From NCBI RefSeq assembly GCF_000373625.1, contig NZ_KB892000.1, forward strand, positions 61,320 to 125,319: a stretch of 64,000 nucleotides of DNA. Reading direction: 5' to 3'. This document shows positions 44,029-51,973 of the stretch, one piece after another (the first letter of the stretch is position 1; each line of letters opens with the position of its first letter). The translations under genes and the position numbers were made by a program. The notes beneath the pieces are model-generated. The model was not told where the DNA came from. It made no database searches and worked only from the letters and a program-made list of their open reading frames with translations. This stretch comes from Streptomyces sp. LaPpAH-108 (GTDB lineage Bacteria > Actinomycetota > Actinomycetes > Streptomycetales > Streptomycetaceae).

Positions 44029-45327
44029 ATGAAGCGCCTTGGTGTCACCCCCGGACCGGTCCTCGCCCTCACCGCCGCGTGGCTCGCCACCCGCGCCCTG
44101 ATGCTGTGGCTGCTGGCCCACTCCGCCGCGCCCCTGCTGGGCGGGGGCTCGGTGACGCGTGAGGTGTCGCGGCTGTACTTCCACTGGTACGGCGTGCTGT
44201 CCAACGGCGCGTTCCCCACCCAGGACACGATGTGGCAGTACCCGCCGGGCGCCGGACCGGTGCTGCTGGCCCCCGGCGCGCTGCCCGGACTCGACTACCT
44301 CCAGGGGTTCGTGACCCTGGTGCTCCTCACGGACGCGCTGATCACGGCGCTGCTCGTGGCCGCCGCCCGGCGGCCAGGGCGGAGCCTGAAGGGCGCGGCC
44401 CTGTGGACCGGCGGGCTGCCGCTGCTGCTGCACATCCCGCTCGCCCGCTACGACGTCCAGGTCACCGCGCTCGCCGTGCTCTGTCTGCTGACGCTGGGCC
44501 GCTCCCCGCGCCTGGGCGGGGTGTTCGGGGCGCTGGGCGCGCTGGTGAAGGTGTGGCCCGCGCTCGCGCTGCTCGGTGTGCCGAGGGGCCGGGCCACCCG
44601 GACGGCGTGGGCCTGGTCGCTGGGCGCCGGGTGCGCGGCCCTCGCCCTGCTCGCGGTGCTCTTCAGCGACCCGCTCTCCTTCCTGGGCGAACAGAGCGGC
44701 CGGGGCGTGCAGATCGAGTCGCTGGGCGGCACCCTCCTCAACCTGGCCCGGCACGCGGGCTGGCCCGGCCTGGTCCGCTACCAGTACGGCGCGACGGAGC
44801 TGGTCGGCCCCGGGGTGCGCGCGGTCGCCGGGATCTCGCTGGCGCTCACGGCGGCCGTGTTCGCCCTGCTGGTGCTGTGGCGGCTGCGGGCCCGGCGCTG
44901 GAACCCGGCCACGCCGTACGACACCGCGCTCACGGCCGTGCTGCTGTTCACCGTGACCAGCCGGGTGATCAGCCCGCAGTATCTGGTCTGGCTGCTCGGT
45001 CTGGCCGCCGTGTGTCTGACCTCCCGGCACACCTCCCAGCGCCCGGTGGCCGTGCTGGTCCTCGCGGCGACCGCGCTCAGCAGCCTGGTCTTCCCGGTGT
45101 GCTACGGCGAGGTGACCGGCGGCAGCTGGGCCGGCGGTCTGCTGGCGCTGGCCCGCATCGGGCTGCTGGTGGCCGCGGCGGCGTGGTCCTTCGTGCGGCT
45201 GTGGCGATCCACGCGCCCGGCGCCGGGGCCGTCCACGCCGGTGCCCACCCCCGCGACGGCGGCCTCCCCGGCGGAACCGCGCGCCGATTCCGACCGTCTT
45301 CCGGAACGACCACTGAGTATCTCTTAA
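44029..45327 (+). CDS. Polyprenyl-phosphate-dependent glycosyltransferase (GT87-like)
   Basis: The 432-residue membrane protein with about ten spans resembles GT87 mannosyltransferases (DUF2029). WQYPPGAGPVLL and ARYDVQVTALAV match conserved loops. Members transfer a sugar, often mannose, from a polyprenol donor on the outer face. ATG 44029 is used; upstream codons are in the divergent promoter region. The GT2 gene that follows starts 36 bases after its stop, with a short A/T-rich stretch between them that may hold a promoter. Confidence 0.85.
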   Translation: MKRLGVTPGPVLALTAAWLATRALMLWLLAHSAAPLLGGGSVTREVSRLYFHWYGVLSNGAFPTQDTMWQYPPGAGPVLLAPGALPGLDYLQGFVTLVLLTDALITALLVAAARRPGRSLKGAALWTGGLPLLLHIPLARYDVQVTALAVLCLLTLGRSPRLGGVFGALGALVKVWPALALLGVPRGRATRTAWAWSLGAGCAALALLAVLFSDPLSFLGEQSGRGVQIESLGGTLLNLARHAGWPGLVRYQYGATELVGPGVRAVAGISLALTAAVFALLVLWRLRARRWNPATPYDTALTAVLLFTVTSRVISPQYLVWLLGLAAVCLTSRHTSQRPVAVLVLAATALSSLVFPVCYGEVTGGSWAGGLLALARIGLLVAAAAWSFVRLWRSTRPAPGPSTPVPTPATAASPAEPRADSDRLPERPLSIS

Positions 45328-45362
45328 CAGGGTATTACCGAATATTCCTACGCTCCCGGCTC

Positions 45363-46982
45363 ATGGACCTCATGCTTCCAGCACCGCAGGACCCGCATCC
45401 CGCGCCCCAGGTCGCCGTCGTCGTCATCGGGTACGACGACGCCTCCCATGTGGCCGACGCCGTGCGTTCGGCGCTCCGTCAGGGGCCCGCCGTCGGCGAG
45501 GTGATCGCCGTGGACGACTGCTCCACGGACGGCAGCGCCGAGCTGCTGGAGCGGCTGGCCGAGCACGATGCCCGGCTGCGGGTGGTGCGCCGGAGCGAGA
45601 ACAGCGGCGGCTGCGGCACCCCGCGCAACACCGGGATCGACGCGGTGACACTGCCGTACGTGATGTTCCTGGACAGCGACGACGTGCTCCCCACGGGCGC
45701 GGTGGACGCGCTGCTGCGGGCGGCCGTCGCGGCGGACGCCCAGGTGGCGTCGGGGCTGTGCGTGCGCCGGGAGCTGCCCTCGGGACGCGAGCAGCCGTGG
45801 CAGCCGACGCTCTACGCGGCGCCCGCCGTCCTCGCGCGCCCCGCCGACCGCCCCCGGCTGGTCGACGACACCCTGTGCGTCAACAAGCTGTACCGGACCT
45901 CGTTCCTGCGTGAGCACAACATCCGCTTTCCCGAAGGACGCTTCCTCTACGAGGACTTCGTCTTCACCGCGCGGGTGCTGGCCGCCGCCCCGCGCGTCGC
46001 GCTCGTCCCCGACCGGGTCTACACCTGGAACGTGCGCCGCTCCGCCGACCGGCTCTCGCTCTCCCTGGACCGGGACGGCATCGACAACTGGCACGCGCGC
46101 ACCCGCGCCTGCGCCCAGGCCCACGAGATCCTGCTGAGCGCGGGCCAGAAGGTGCTGGCACGGGCCGCCCGGGTGAAGTTCCTCGACCATGAACTGCGCA
46201 TGTACCTCCGCGAGTTGCACCTGCGCAGCCCGGAGTACCGGCGGGCCTGGTGGGAGCACACCCGCGCCTTCCTCGGGCACTACGAGGCCGCGGACTGGGA
46301 GCCGAACCCCGCCGCGCCGGGCCGACTGATCGGCCGGGTCGTCATGGCGTGCCCGGAGCCCGCCGAGCTGCCCCGGCTGCGGGAGCTGGCCGCGCGTCCG
46401 GCCCGTCTGCTGCCGCCGTACGCCCGCGCCTTCGACGGCACGCCGATCTGGTCGGCCGCGCTGCCGCAGGTGAGCCTGGCCCCGCTGCTGACCCGCCCGG
46501 CGAGCGGGCTCCCCGTCGCGGTGGACGCCGAACTCCTGGTCCGCATGCGCACGTCGAGGCTGCGGCTGCGCCTGCACGAGCTGTACGGCAGGGTCGCCGA
46601 GGCCGGGCCGCTGGCGGTGACCGTGGAGTGGCGCTTCCGCCCGACGGGCCGTACCGCGCGGCGCGTCACGATCCCCTTCGTGCCCACGGGCGCCGACCTG
46701 TGGACCGCCGAGACCCCGGTGGACCTCACCGCCCTGGGCGCGGGCGTCTGGGACCTCTGGCTGACCCTGCACTTCAAGGACGGCACCAGCCGCGAGGCCA
46801 CCGCCCACGCCCGCCGCGACTCCCCGCAGCTGCGCCGCCGCGCGCTGCCCGACCCGCACCATCTGCTGCTCCTGGCCCACCCCTACGCCACCCACTCCGG
46901 CGCCCTGGCGCTGCGCGTGGCCACGGGTCCGCTGGGGGCGGCGCGAGTGGCCAAGGGCAGGCTGCAGCGGATACTGCGCTGA
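45363..46982 (+). CDS. GT2 glycosyltransferase (wall polymer decoration type)
   Basis: The 539-residue enzyme has an N-terminal GT2 domain with VDDCSTD, DSDD and YEDFVF, all intact, a helical middle part, and a C-terminal beta-rich segment (from about 390) like the extra domain of teichoic-acid glycosyltransferases such as TarS. It has no TagF domain. It resembles the GT2 at 51970 (SGGC-x-PRN motif in both). It probably glycosylates the polymer made by the TagF enzymes (inference). ATG 45363 or 45372 may be the start. It converges on the TetR gene. Confidence 0.88.
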   Translation: MDLMLPAPQDPHPAPQVAVVVIGYDDASHVADAVRSALRQGPAVGEVIAVDDCSTDGSAELLERLAEHDARLRVVRRSENSGGCGTPRNTGIDAVTLPYVMFLDSDDVLPTGAVDALLRAAVAADAQVASGLCVRRELPSGREQPWQPTLYAAPAVLARPADRPRLVDDTLCVNKLYRTSFLREHNIRFPEGRFLYEDFVFTARVLAAAPRVALVPDRVYTWNVRRSADRLSLSLDRDGIDNWHARTRACAQAHEILLSAGQKVLARAARVKFLDHELRMYLRELHLRSPEYRRAWWEHTRAFLGHYEAADWEPNPAAPGRLIGRVVMACPEPAELPRLRELAARPARLLPPYARAFDGTPIWSAALPQVSLAPLLTRPASGLPVAVDAELLVRMRTSRLRLRLHELYGRVAEAGPLAVTVEWRFRPTGRTARRVTIPFVPTGADLWTAETPVDLTALGAGVWDLWLTLHFKDGTSREATAHARRDSPQLRRRALPDPHHLLLLAHPYATHSGALALRVATGPLGAARVAKGRLQRILR

Positions 46983-47022
46983 CCCCACGGCCCGTGCCGC
47001 GCCCGCCGCGCCCTCCGCGCCC

Positions 47023-47649
47023 TCAGAGCGCTTTGAGCGCCCCGGTCGTGGCGCGGGCCAGGTTCGCCAGATAGCTCTTGGGCGGCTTCGGCGTGCGGAT
47101 GACCACCGCGCGCCAGTACAGGGGCCCGGAGATCAGGTCCAGGGCCAGGTCGGGGTCGATGCCGGAGCGGACCTCGCCGCGCTCCTCCGCCGCCGCGAGG
47201 ATCCCGCTGGCGACGCTCTCCTGGCTGTCCCGCAGGGCCTTCTGGAAGGCGTCGGCCATCTCGGGCGTACGGGCCGCCTCGGCCTGGAGGTCGGGGATGA
47301 TCTGCGAGACCACGGGGTGGCGCAGCGCGCGCGAGGTCACCTCGTACAGCAGGCGCAGGTCGCCCTCCAGGGTGCCGGTGTCCGGGACCGGCAGGCCGAG
47401 GACGGCCATCGCGGAGACCACGTCGAGCACCAGGTGCAGCTTGGAGCGCCAGCGCCGGTAGACGGCCGTCTTGCCGACCCCGGCCCGCCGGGCGATGCCC
47501 TCGATGGACATGCGCGCGTACCCGACGGCCGCCAGTTCCTCGAAGACGGCCGCGCGGATGGCCTCGGTCACGTCCTCCCGGAGCACCGCGGCCCCGGCCG
47601 GGGCCCGGCGGCGCGGGCGGGCCGGGGGCTGGTCGGCGTTGGTCGTCAT
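47023..47649 (-). CDS. TetR-family transcriptional regulator
   Basis: The 208-residue regulator has a helix-turn-helix (IEGIARRAGVGKTAVYRRW) and a C-terminal ligand domain. It diverges from the wall-polymer exporter genes and probably represses them and itself through paired operators in the gap. The ligand is unknown. ATG 47649. Confidence 0.92.
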   Translation of the reverse strand: MTTNADQPPARPRRRAPAGAAVLREDVTEAIRAAVFEELAAVGYARMSIEGIARRAGVGKTAVYRRWRSKLHLVLDVVSAMAVLGLPVPDTGTLEGDLRLLYEVTSRALRHPVVSQIIPDLQAEAARTPEMADAFQKALRDSQESVASGILAAAEERGEVRSGIDPDLALDLISGPLYWRAVVIRTPKPPKSYLANLARATTGALKAL

Positions 47650-47674
47650 GCGCCCAGCATAGGGCGCGACGACG

Positions 47675-47735
47675 AAACGGTTGCGTTGCGACGTCGCTTG
47701 GCCCTACTCTCGCGTTGCGACGATACGGTCCCGTT
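47675..47735. promoter_or_regulatory. Paired putative TetR operators upstream of the exporter
   Basis: AAACGGTTGCGTT (47675-47687) and ATACGGTCCCGTT (47723-47735) are two copies of a dyad of the form ACGG-NN-NCGT, 48 bases apart. Each is followed by a GCGACG or CCGACG string. They lie between divergent tetR and tagG-like genes. Confidence 0.55.
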
Positions 47736-47842
47736 CCGACGTAAGAGAACGTGAAGAGAAGCACAGGGAAACGCCGGGCGACGACCACCCCCGGCGCGGG
47801 CCGGGCGAGCGCACCCCCTCCCCCCGAGCGAAAGCAGCGGAT

Positions 47843-48760
47843 GTGAGCCAGGTTCTCGACACACCGCCCCCGACGCGGGCCCCGGCCGACGGCACCGACC
47901 TCGCGGCCCTGGCCGCCCGGCACGGTCTCACGGTCAGCGGCGCCCGCCCCTCCGTCCCGGCCTATGTGCGGCAGCTGTGGGCCCGGCGCCACTTCATCAC
48001 CGCGTTCGCCACCGCCAAGCTCACCGCCCAGTACAGCCAGGCGAAGCTCGGCCAGGTCTGGCAGGTGATGACCCCGCTGCTGAACGCGGCGGTCTACTAC
48101 TTCATCTTCGGCGTGCTGCTCGGCACCAAGCACGGCGTTCCGGACTACATCCCGTTCCTGGTCACCGGCGTGTTCGTGTGGACGTTCACGCAAAGCTCGA
48201 TCATGGCGGGCACCCGGGCCATCGCGGGCAACCTCGGCCTGGTCCGCGCCCTGCACTTCCCGCGCGCCGCGCTGCCGATCTCGTTCTGCCTCCAGCAGCT
48301 CCAGCAGCTGCTGTTCTCCATGGCCGCGCTGGTCGTCATCCTGCTCTGCGCGGGCGTGCCGGTCTCGCTGTCCTGGCTGCTGGCGATCCCCGCGCTGTGC
48401 CTGCAGTTCACGTTCAACGCGGGCGTGGCGATGGTCATGGCCCGGCTCGGCGCCAAGACCCCGGACATCGCCCAGCTGATGCCGTTCGTGCTGCGCACCT
48501 GGATGTACGTCTCCGGTGTGATGTGGAGCATCAGCAAGCTCACCGAGAACAAGGGCCTGCCGCACCCGGTCGTCGTCATGCTGGAGACCAACCCGTCCGC
48601 CGTCTACATCGACCTCATGCGGTTCGCGCTGATCGACAGCTTCCACGCGAGCCAGCTCCCGCCGCACGTGTGGGCGGCGGCGACCGGCTGGGCCGCCCTC
48701 GCCGGGATCGGCGGCTTCATCTACTTCTGGAAGGCTGAGGAGACCTACGGCCGTGGCTGA
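47843..48760 (+). CDS. ABC-2 polysaccharide/teichoic-acid exporter permease (TagG-like)
   Basis: The 305-residue protein has six spans of the ABC-2 exporter type, with KLTAQYSQAKLGQVWQVMTP before the first span as in Wzm/TagG. It should move the completed lipid-linked polymer across the membrane with the following ATPase, whose gene overlaps by 8 bases. GTG 47843 (VSQVLDT) is chosen; the longer frame runs through the operator region and is unlikely. Confidence 0.9.
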   Translation: MSQVLDTPPPTRAPADGTDLAALAARHGLTVSGARPSVPAYVRQLWARRHFITAFATAKLTAQYSQAKLGQVWQVMTPLLNAAVYYFIFGVLLGTKHGVPDYIPFLVTGVFVWTFTQSSIMAGTRAIAGNLGLVRALHFPRAALPISFCLQQLQQLLFSMAALVVILLCAGVPVSLSWLLAIPALCLQFTFNAGVAMVMARLGAKTPDIAQLMPFVLRTWMYVSGVMWSISKLTENKGLPHPVVVMLETNPSAVYIDLMRFALIDSFHASQLPPHVWAAATGWAALAGIGGFIYFWKAEETYGRG

Positions 48761-49646
48761 GCAGACCGTCGCGCACGAGCGGACCCCCGCGCACAGCGAG
48801 CAGATCCCCACCGTCGTCGCCGACCGGGTGGACATCGTCTACCGGGTCAACGGCACCGGCGCGGGCCGTGGTTCGGCCACCGCCGCCCTCAACCGCATCC
48901 TGCGCCGCAAGCAGGCCGAGAAGGCCGCCGGGGTGCGCCGGGTCCACGCGGTGAAGAAGGTGTCCTTCGTCGCATACAAGGGCGAGGCCATCGGCCTGAT
49001 CGGCACCAACGGCTCCGGCAAGTCCACGCTGCTCAAGGCGGTCGCGGGCCTGCTCCCGGTGGAGAGCGGCCACATCTATACCGGCGGCCAGCCCTCTCTG
49101 CTCGGCGTCAACGCGGCCCTGATGAACGACCTGACCGGTGAGCGCAACGTCCATCTCGGCGGTCTCGCGATGGGCATGTCGCGCGAGCAGATCCGGGAGC
49201 GCTACCAGGACATCGTCGACTTCTCCGGGATCAACGAGAAGGGCGACTTCATCACGCTCCCGATGCGGACGTACTCCTCCGGCATGGCCGCGCGGCTGCG
49301 CTTCTCCATCGCCGCCGCCAAGGACCACGACGTGCTGCTGATCGACGAGGCGCTGGCCACCGGCGACCGCTCCTTCCAGAAGCGCTCCGAGGCCCGCATC
49401 CGCGAGCTGCGCAAGCACGCGGGCACGGTCTTCCTGGTCAGCCACAACAACAAGTCCATCCGTGACACCTGCGAACGGGTGCTCTGGCTGGAACGCGGCG
49501 AGTTGCGTAGGGACGGGCCCACCGAGGAGGTACTCAAGGAGTACGAGGCCTTCACCGGTGACAAGGGCGACAAGAAGGCGAAGAAGCCCGCGGCCAAGGC
49601 CGCCGCGGCGAAACCACAGGGGCCGGAAAGCCGTCTTCCGGGGTAA
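48753..49646 (+). CDS. ABC exporter ATPase (TagH/Wzt-like)
   Basis: The 297-residue ATPase has Walker A GTNGSGKST, signature YSSGMAARL (the form seen in O-antigen and teichoic-acid exporters), Walker B VLLIDEALATGD and switch SHNNKS. It has a short N-terminal extension of about 60 residues before the usual start and a Lys/Ala-rich tail (KKAKKPAAKAAAAK). GTG 48753 lies within the end of the permease gene, so the two are co-translated. Confidence 0.93.
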   Translation: MAEQTVAHERTPAHSEQIPTVVADRVDIVYRVNGTGAGRGSATAALNRILRRKQAEKAAGVRRVHAVKKVSFVAYKGEAIGLIGTNGSGKSTLLKAVAGLLPVESGHIYTGGQPSLLGVNAALMNDLTGERNVHLGGLAMGMSREQIRERYQDIVDFSGINEKGDFITLPMRTYSSGMAARLRFSIAAAKDHDVLLIDEALATGDRSFQKRSEARIRELRKHAGTVFLVSHNNKSIRDTCERVLWLERGELRRDGPTEEVLKEYEAFTGDKGDKKAKKPAAKAAAAKPQGPESRLPG

Positions 49647-49668
49647 GAGGGGGTGAAGGCCTCGCGCC

Positions 49669-49729
49669 TTTGTTGACCCCGGTCGCGATTATCCCTTTCA
49701 TCGCTCTAATGACAGTATGTTATGAAAGG
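49669..49729 (+). promoter_or_regulatory. A/T-rich promoter-like region with inverted repeat
   Basis: TTGTTGACC near 49670 resembles a -35 region. CCTTTCAT (49694-49701) and ATGAAAGG (49722-49729) form an 8-base inverted repeat 20 bases apart in an unusually A/T-rich stretch. It precedes the fourth TagF gene and could be promoter plus operator, or a weak hairpin after the exporter. Confidence 0.4.
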
Positions 49730-49768
49730 TGCCCTCTCTGAGACGACGAGCCGAAGGAGTCCTCCGCG

Positions 49769-51973
49769 ATGCCTCACCTCAGCCTGATCGTCTACGGGCC
49801 GAACACCCAGGGGCATCTGACGGAGCTGCTCGACTCGCTGACGGCCCACCCGCTCCCGGACACCGAGGTGATCGTCGCCGCCGTCGGTGACTGGGCGCGG
49901 GAGACCGCCGAGGGCCACACCCCGGAGACGGTCACCGTGCCGCTGCCCGAGGGCACCGACGACGCGGCGGCCCGGGCGGCGGGGGCCGCGCGGGCCCGGG
50001 GCCGCTGGCTGCACTTCGTGCACGCCAAGGACGGCGTACCGGCCGGAGCACCCCGGCTGGTCGCCGAGCGCACCGCCGAACTCGACCGGAACGACGAGCA
50101 GGCGGACGTCCTGCTCCTCGACCACCTCACCACCACCTGGCGCACCACCGGCGCCCCCTCCCGCGACGGCCGCGTCCTGGCCGCCGCCGGACGGTCCGTC
50201 CTCGCCCTGGACGAGAACCCGGCCCTGCTGCGCCTGGCCCCCCTGCTCGGCACCCGCGTGCTCACCGCCGATTTCTGGCGGGCCCACGAGGACGACCTCG
50301 GCGCCGGTGACGAGGCCCGGGTCGCCCAGACGGCCCTGCTCCGCGCGCGCCGCGTCGCCTGCCTCGACCAGGTGGCGTACGAGAACCGGGAGCTGCGCCC
50401 GGAGAGCCTGCCCCCGCTCGCCCCCGAGTCCCGGCTCGCGCTGATCGACCGCTACGAGGCGCTGCTCCCGCTCACCGAGGGCCGCCGCGCCGCCCGCGCG
50501 GTGCTCTACGACCTGATGGTCCGTGACCTGCTACGCACCTTCGCCCGCGAGGACATGCCCGAGCCCGTCGCGCGCGCCTTCTTCGCCCGCGCCTCCCGGG
50601 CCGCCGTCCGCTGGCGCCCCGAGGGCCATGCGCGCCCGGGCGGCCTGGAGGGCGTACGGCACACGCTGCTCGAAGAGGGCGCCTACACCCGCTACCGCGC
50701 CTTCCAGGCCGCCAACCGCACCCGCCGCGCCGCCAAGAAGGCCGTCCGCGCCCGCAAGCGCCAGGCCGGAGCCAAGCTCCGCGACCACTACTACCGCAGG
50801 GCGCTGGCCCGCCCGGTCGACCCCGGCCTGGCCGTCTTCTCGGCCTACTGGGACCGGGGCGTGGCCTGCAACCCGGCCGCCATCGCCGCCAAGCTCGCCG
50901 AACTCGCCCCGCACATCCGCCCGGTGTGGGTGGTGAGCAAGGAGAACGAGGCCCTGCTGCCCGCGGGCACCGACCACGTCGTCCCCGGCACCCGCCGCTA
51001 CTGGGAGACGCTGGCCACCGCCACATACCTGGTCAACAACGTCAACTTCCCCAACGCCGTGGTCAAACGCCCCGACGCGATCCACCTCCAGACCCACCAC
51101 GGCACCCCGCTCAAGCGCATGGGCCTGGACCAGCGCGACCACCCGGCCGCCGCCCAGGGCCTGGACTTCGCCGCCCTGCTGTCCCGCATCGACAAGTGGG
51201 ACTACAGCGTCAGCGCCAACAGCCACACCACCCGCATGTGGGAGCGCGCCTACCCGGCCCGCTACATCTCGCTGGACCACGGCTATCCGCGCAACGACGT
51301 CTTCTACACCGCCACCGCCGCCGATGTGCGCGCCGCCCGCGAACGCCTCGGCATCCCGCCCGGCCGCACCGCCGTCCTCTACGCGCCCACCCACCGCGAC
51401 TACGAGGCCGGGTTCACCCCCCGCCTCGATCTGGCCACCCTGGCCGACCGGCTCGGCGAGGACACCGTCCTGCTGGTGCGCGCCCACTACTTCTACGGCG
51501 GCGCCGCCTCCCCGCTCAGCGGCCTGCGCCGCTCCGGGCGCATCATCGACGTCTCCTCCTACGACCCGGTCGAGGAGCTGTGCCTGGCGGCAGACGCGCT
51601 GGTCACGGACTACTCGTCGATCATGTTCGACTACGCCAACCTGGACCGCCCGATCGTCGTCTACGCCGACGACTGGGAGACCTACCGCACCACGCGCGGC
51701 GTCTACTTCGACCTGATGGCCGAGGCGCCGGGGCACGTCGCCCGCACCCAGGAGGAGCTGACCGAGATCCTCACCTCGGGCGCCTGGCGCGACGAGAACG
51801 CGGCCAAGGCACGGACCGCCTTCCGGCGCCGGTTCTGCGAGTTCGACGACGGCCGCGCCGCCGAGCGGGTCGTGCGCCGGGTGTTCCTCGGGGAGCCCGA
51901 GGAGGCGCTGCCACCCGTGCTCCCGCCGGAGGAACGCACGCCCGCACCGACCCCCGAGGAGGCCCAGGGATGA
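49769..51973 (+). CDS. GT2-TagF fusion protein D; GT2 half degenerate
   Basis: This 734-residue protein has a complete TagF half: QTHHGTPLKRMG (His444), RAHYF (His573), TDYSSIMFDY (from Thr613). The N-terminal half has the length and outline of the GT2 domain, but its DxD segment reads FVHAKDG (83-89) instead of FLDGDD and no YED motif is found, so it should not transfer sugar. It is likely a dedicated polyol-phosphate transferase or polymerase. ATG 49769 has AAGGAG 10-11 bases upstream. The following GT2 gene overlaps by four bases (ATGA), perhaps supplying the missing sugar transfer. Confidence 0.9.
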   Translation: MPHLSLIVYGPNTQGHLTELLDSLTAHPLPDTEVIVAAVGDWARETAEGHTPETVTVPLPEGTDDAAARAAGAARARGRWLHFVHAKDGVPAGAPRLVAERTAELDRNDEQADVLLLDHLTTTWRTTGAPSRDGRVLAAAGRSVLALDENPALLRLAPLLGTRVLTADFWRAHEDDLGAGDEARVAQTALLRARRVACLDQVAYENRELRPESLPPLAPESRLALIDRYEALLPLTEGRRAARAVLYDLMVRDLLRTFAREDMPEPVARAFFARASRAAVRWRPEGHARPGGLEGVRHTLLEEGAYTRYRAFQAANRTRRAAKKAVRARKRQAGAKLRDHYYRRALARPVDPGLAVFSAYWDRGVACNPAAIAAKLAELAPHIRPVWVVSKENEALLPAGTDHVVPGTRRYWETLATATYLVNNVNFPNAVVKRPDAIHLQTHHGTPLKRMGLDQRDHPAAAQGLDFAALLSRIDKWDYSVSANSHTTRMWERAYPARYISLDHGYPRNDVFYTATAADVRAARERLGIPPGRTAVLYAPTHRDYEAGFTPRLDLATLADRLGEDTVLLVRAHYFYGGAASPLSGLRRSGRIIDVSSYDPVEELCLAADALVTDYSSIMFDYANLDRPIVVYADDWETYRTTRGVYFDLMAEAPGHVARTQEELTEILTSGAWRDENAAKARTAFRRRFCEFDDGRAAERVVRRVFLGEPEEALPPVLPPEERTPAPTPEEAQG

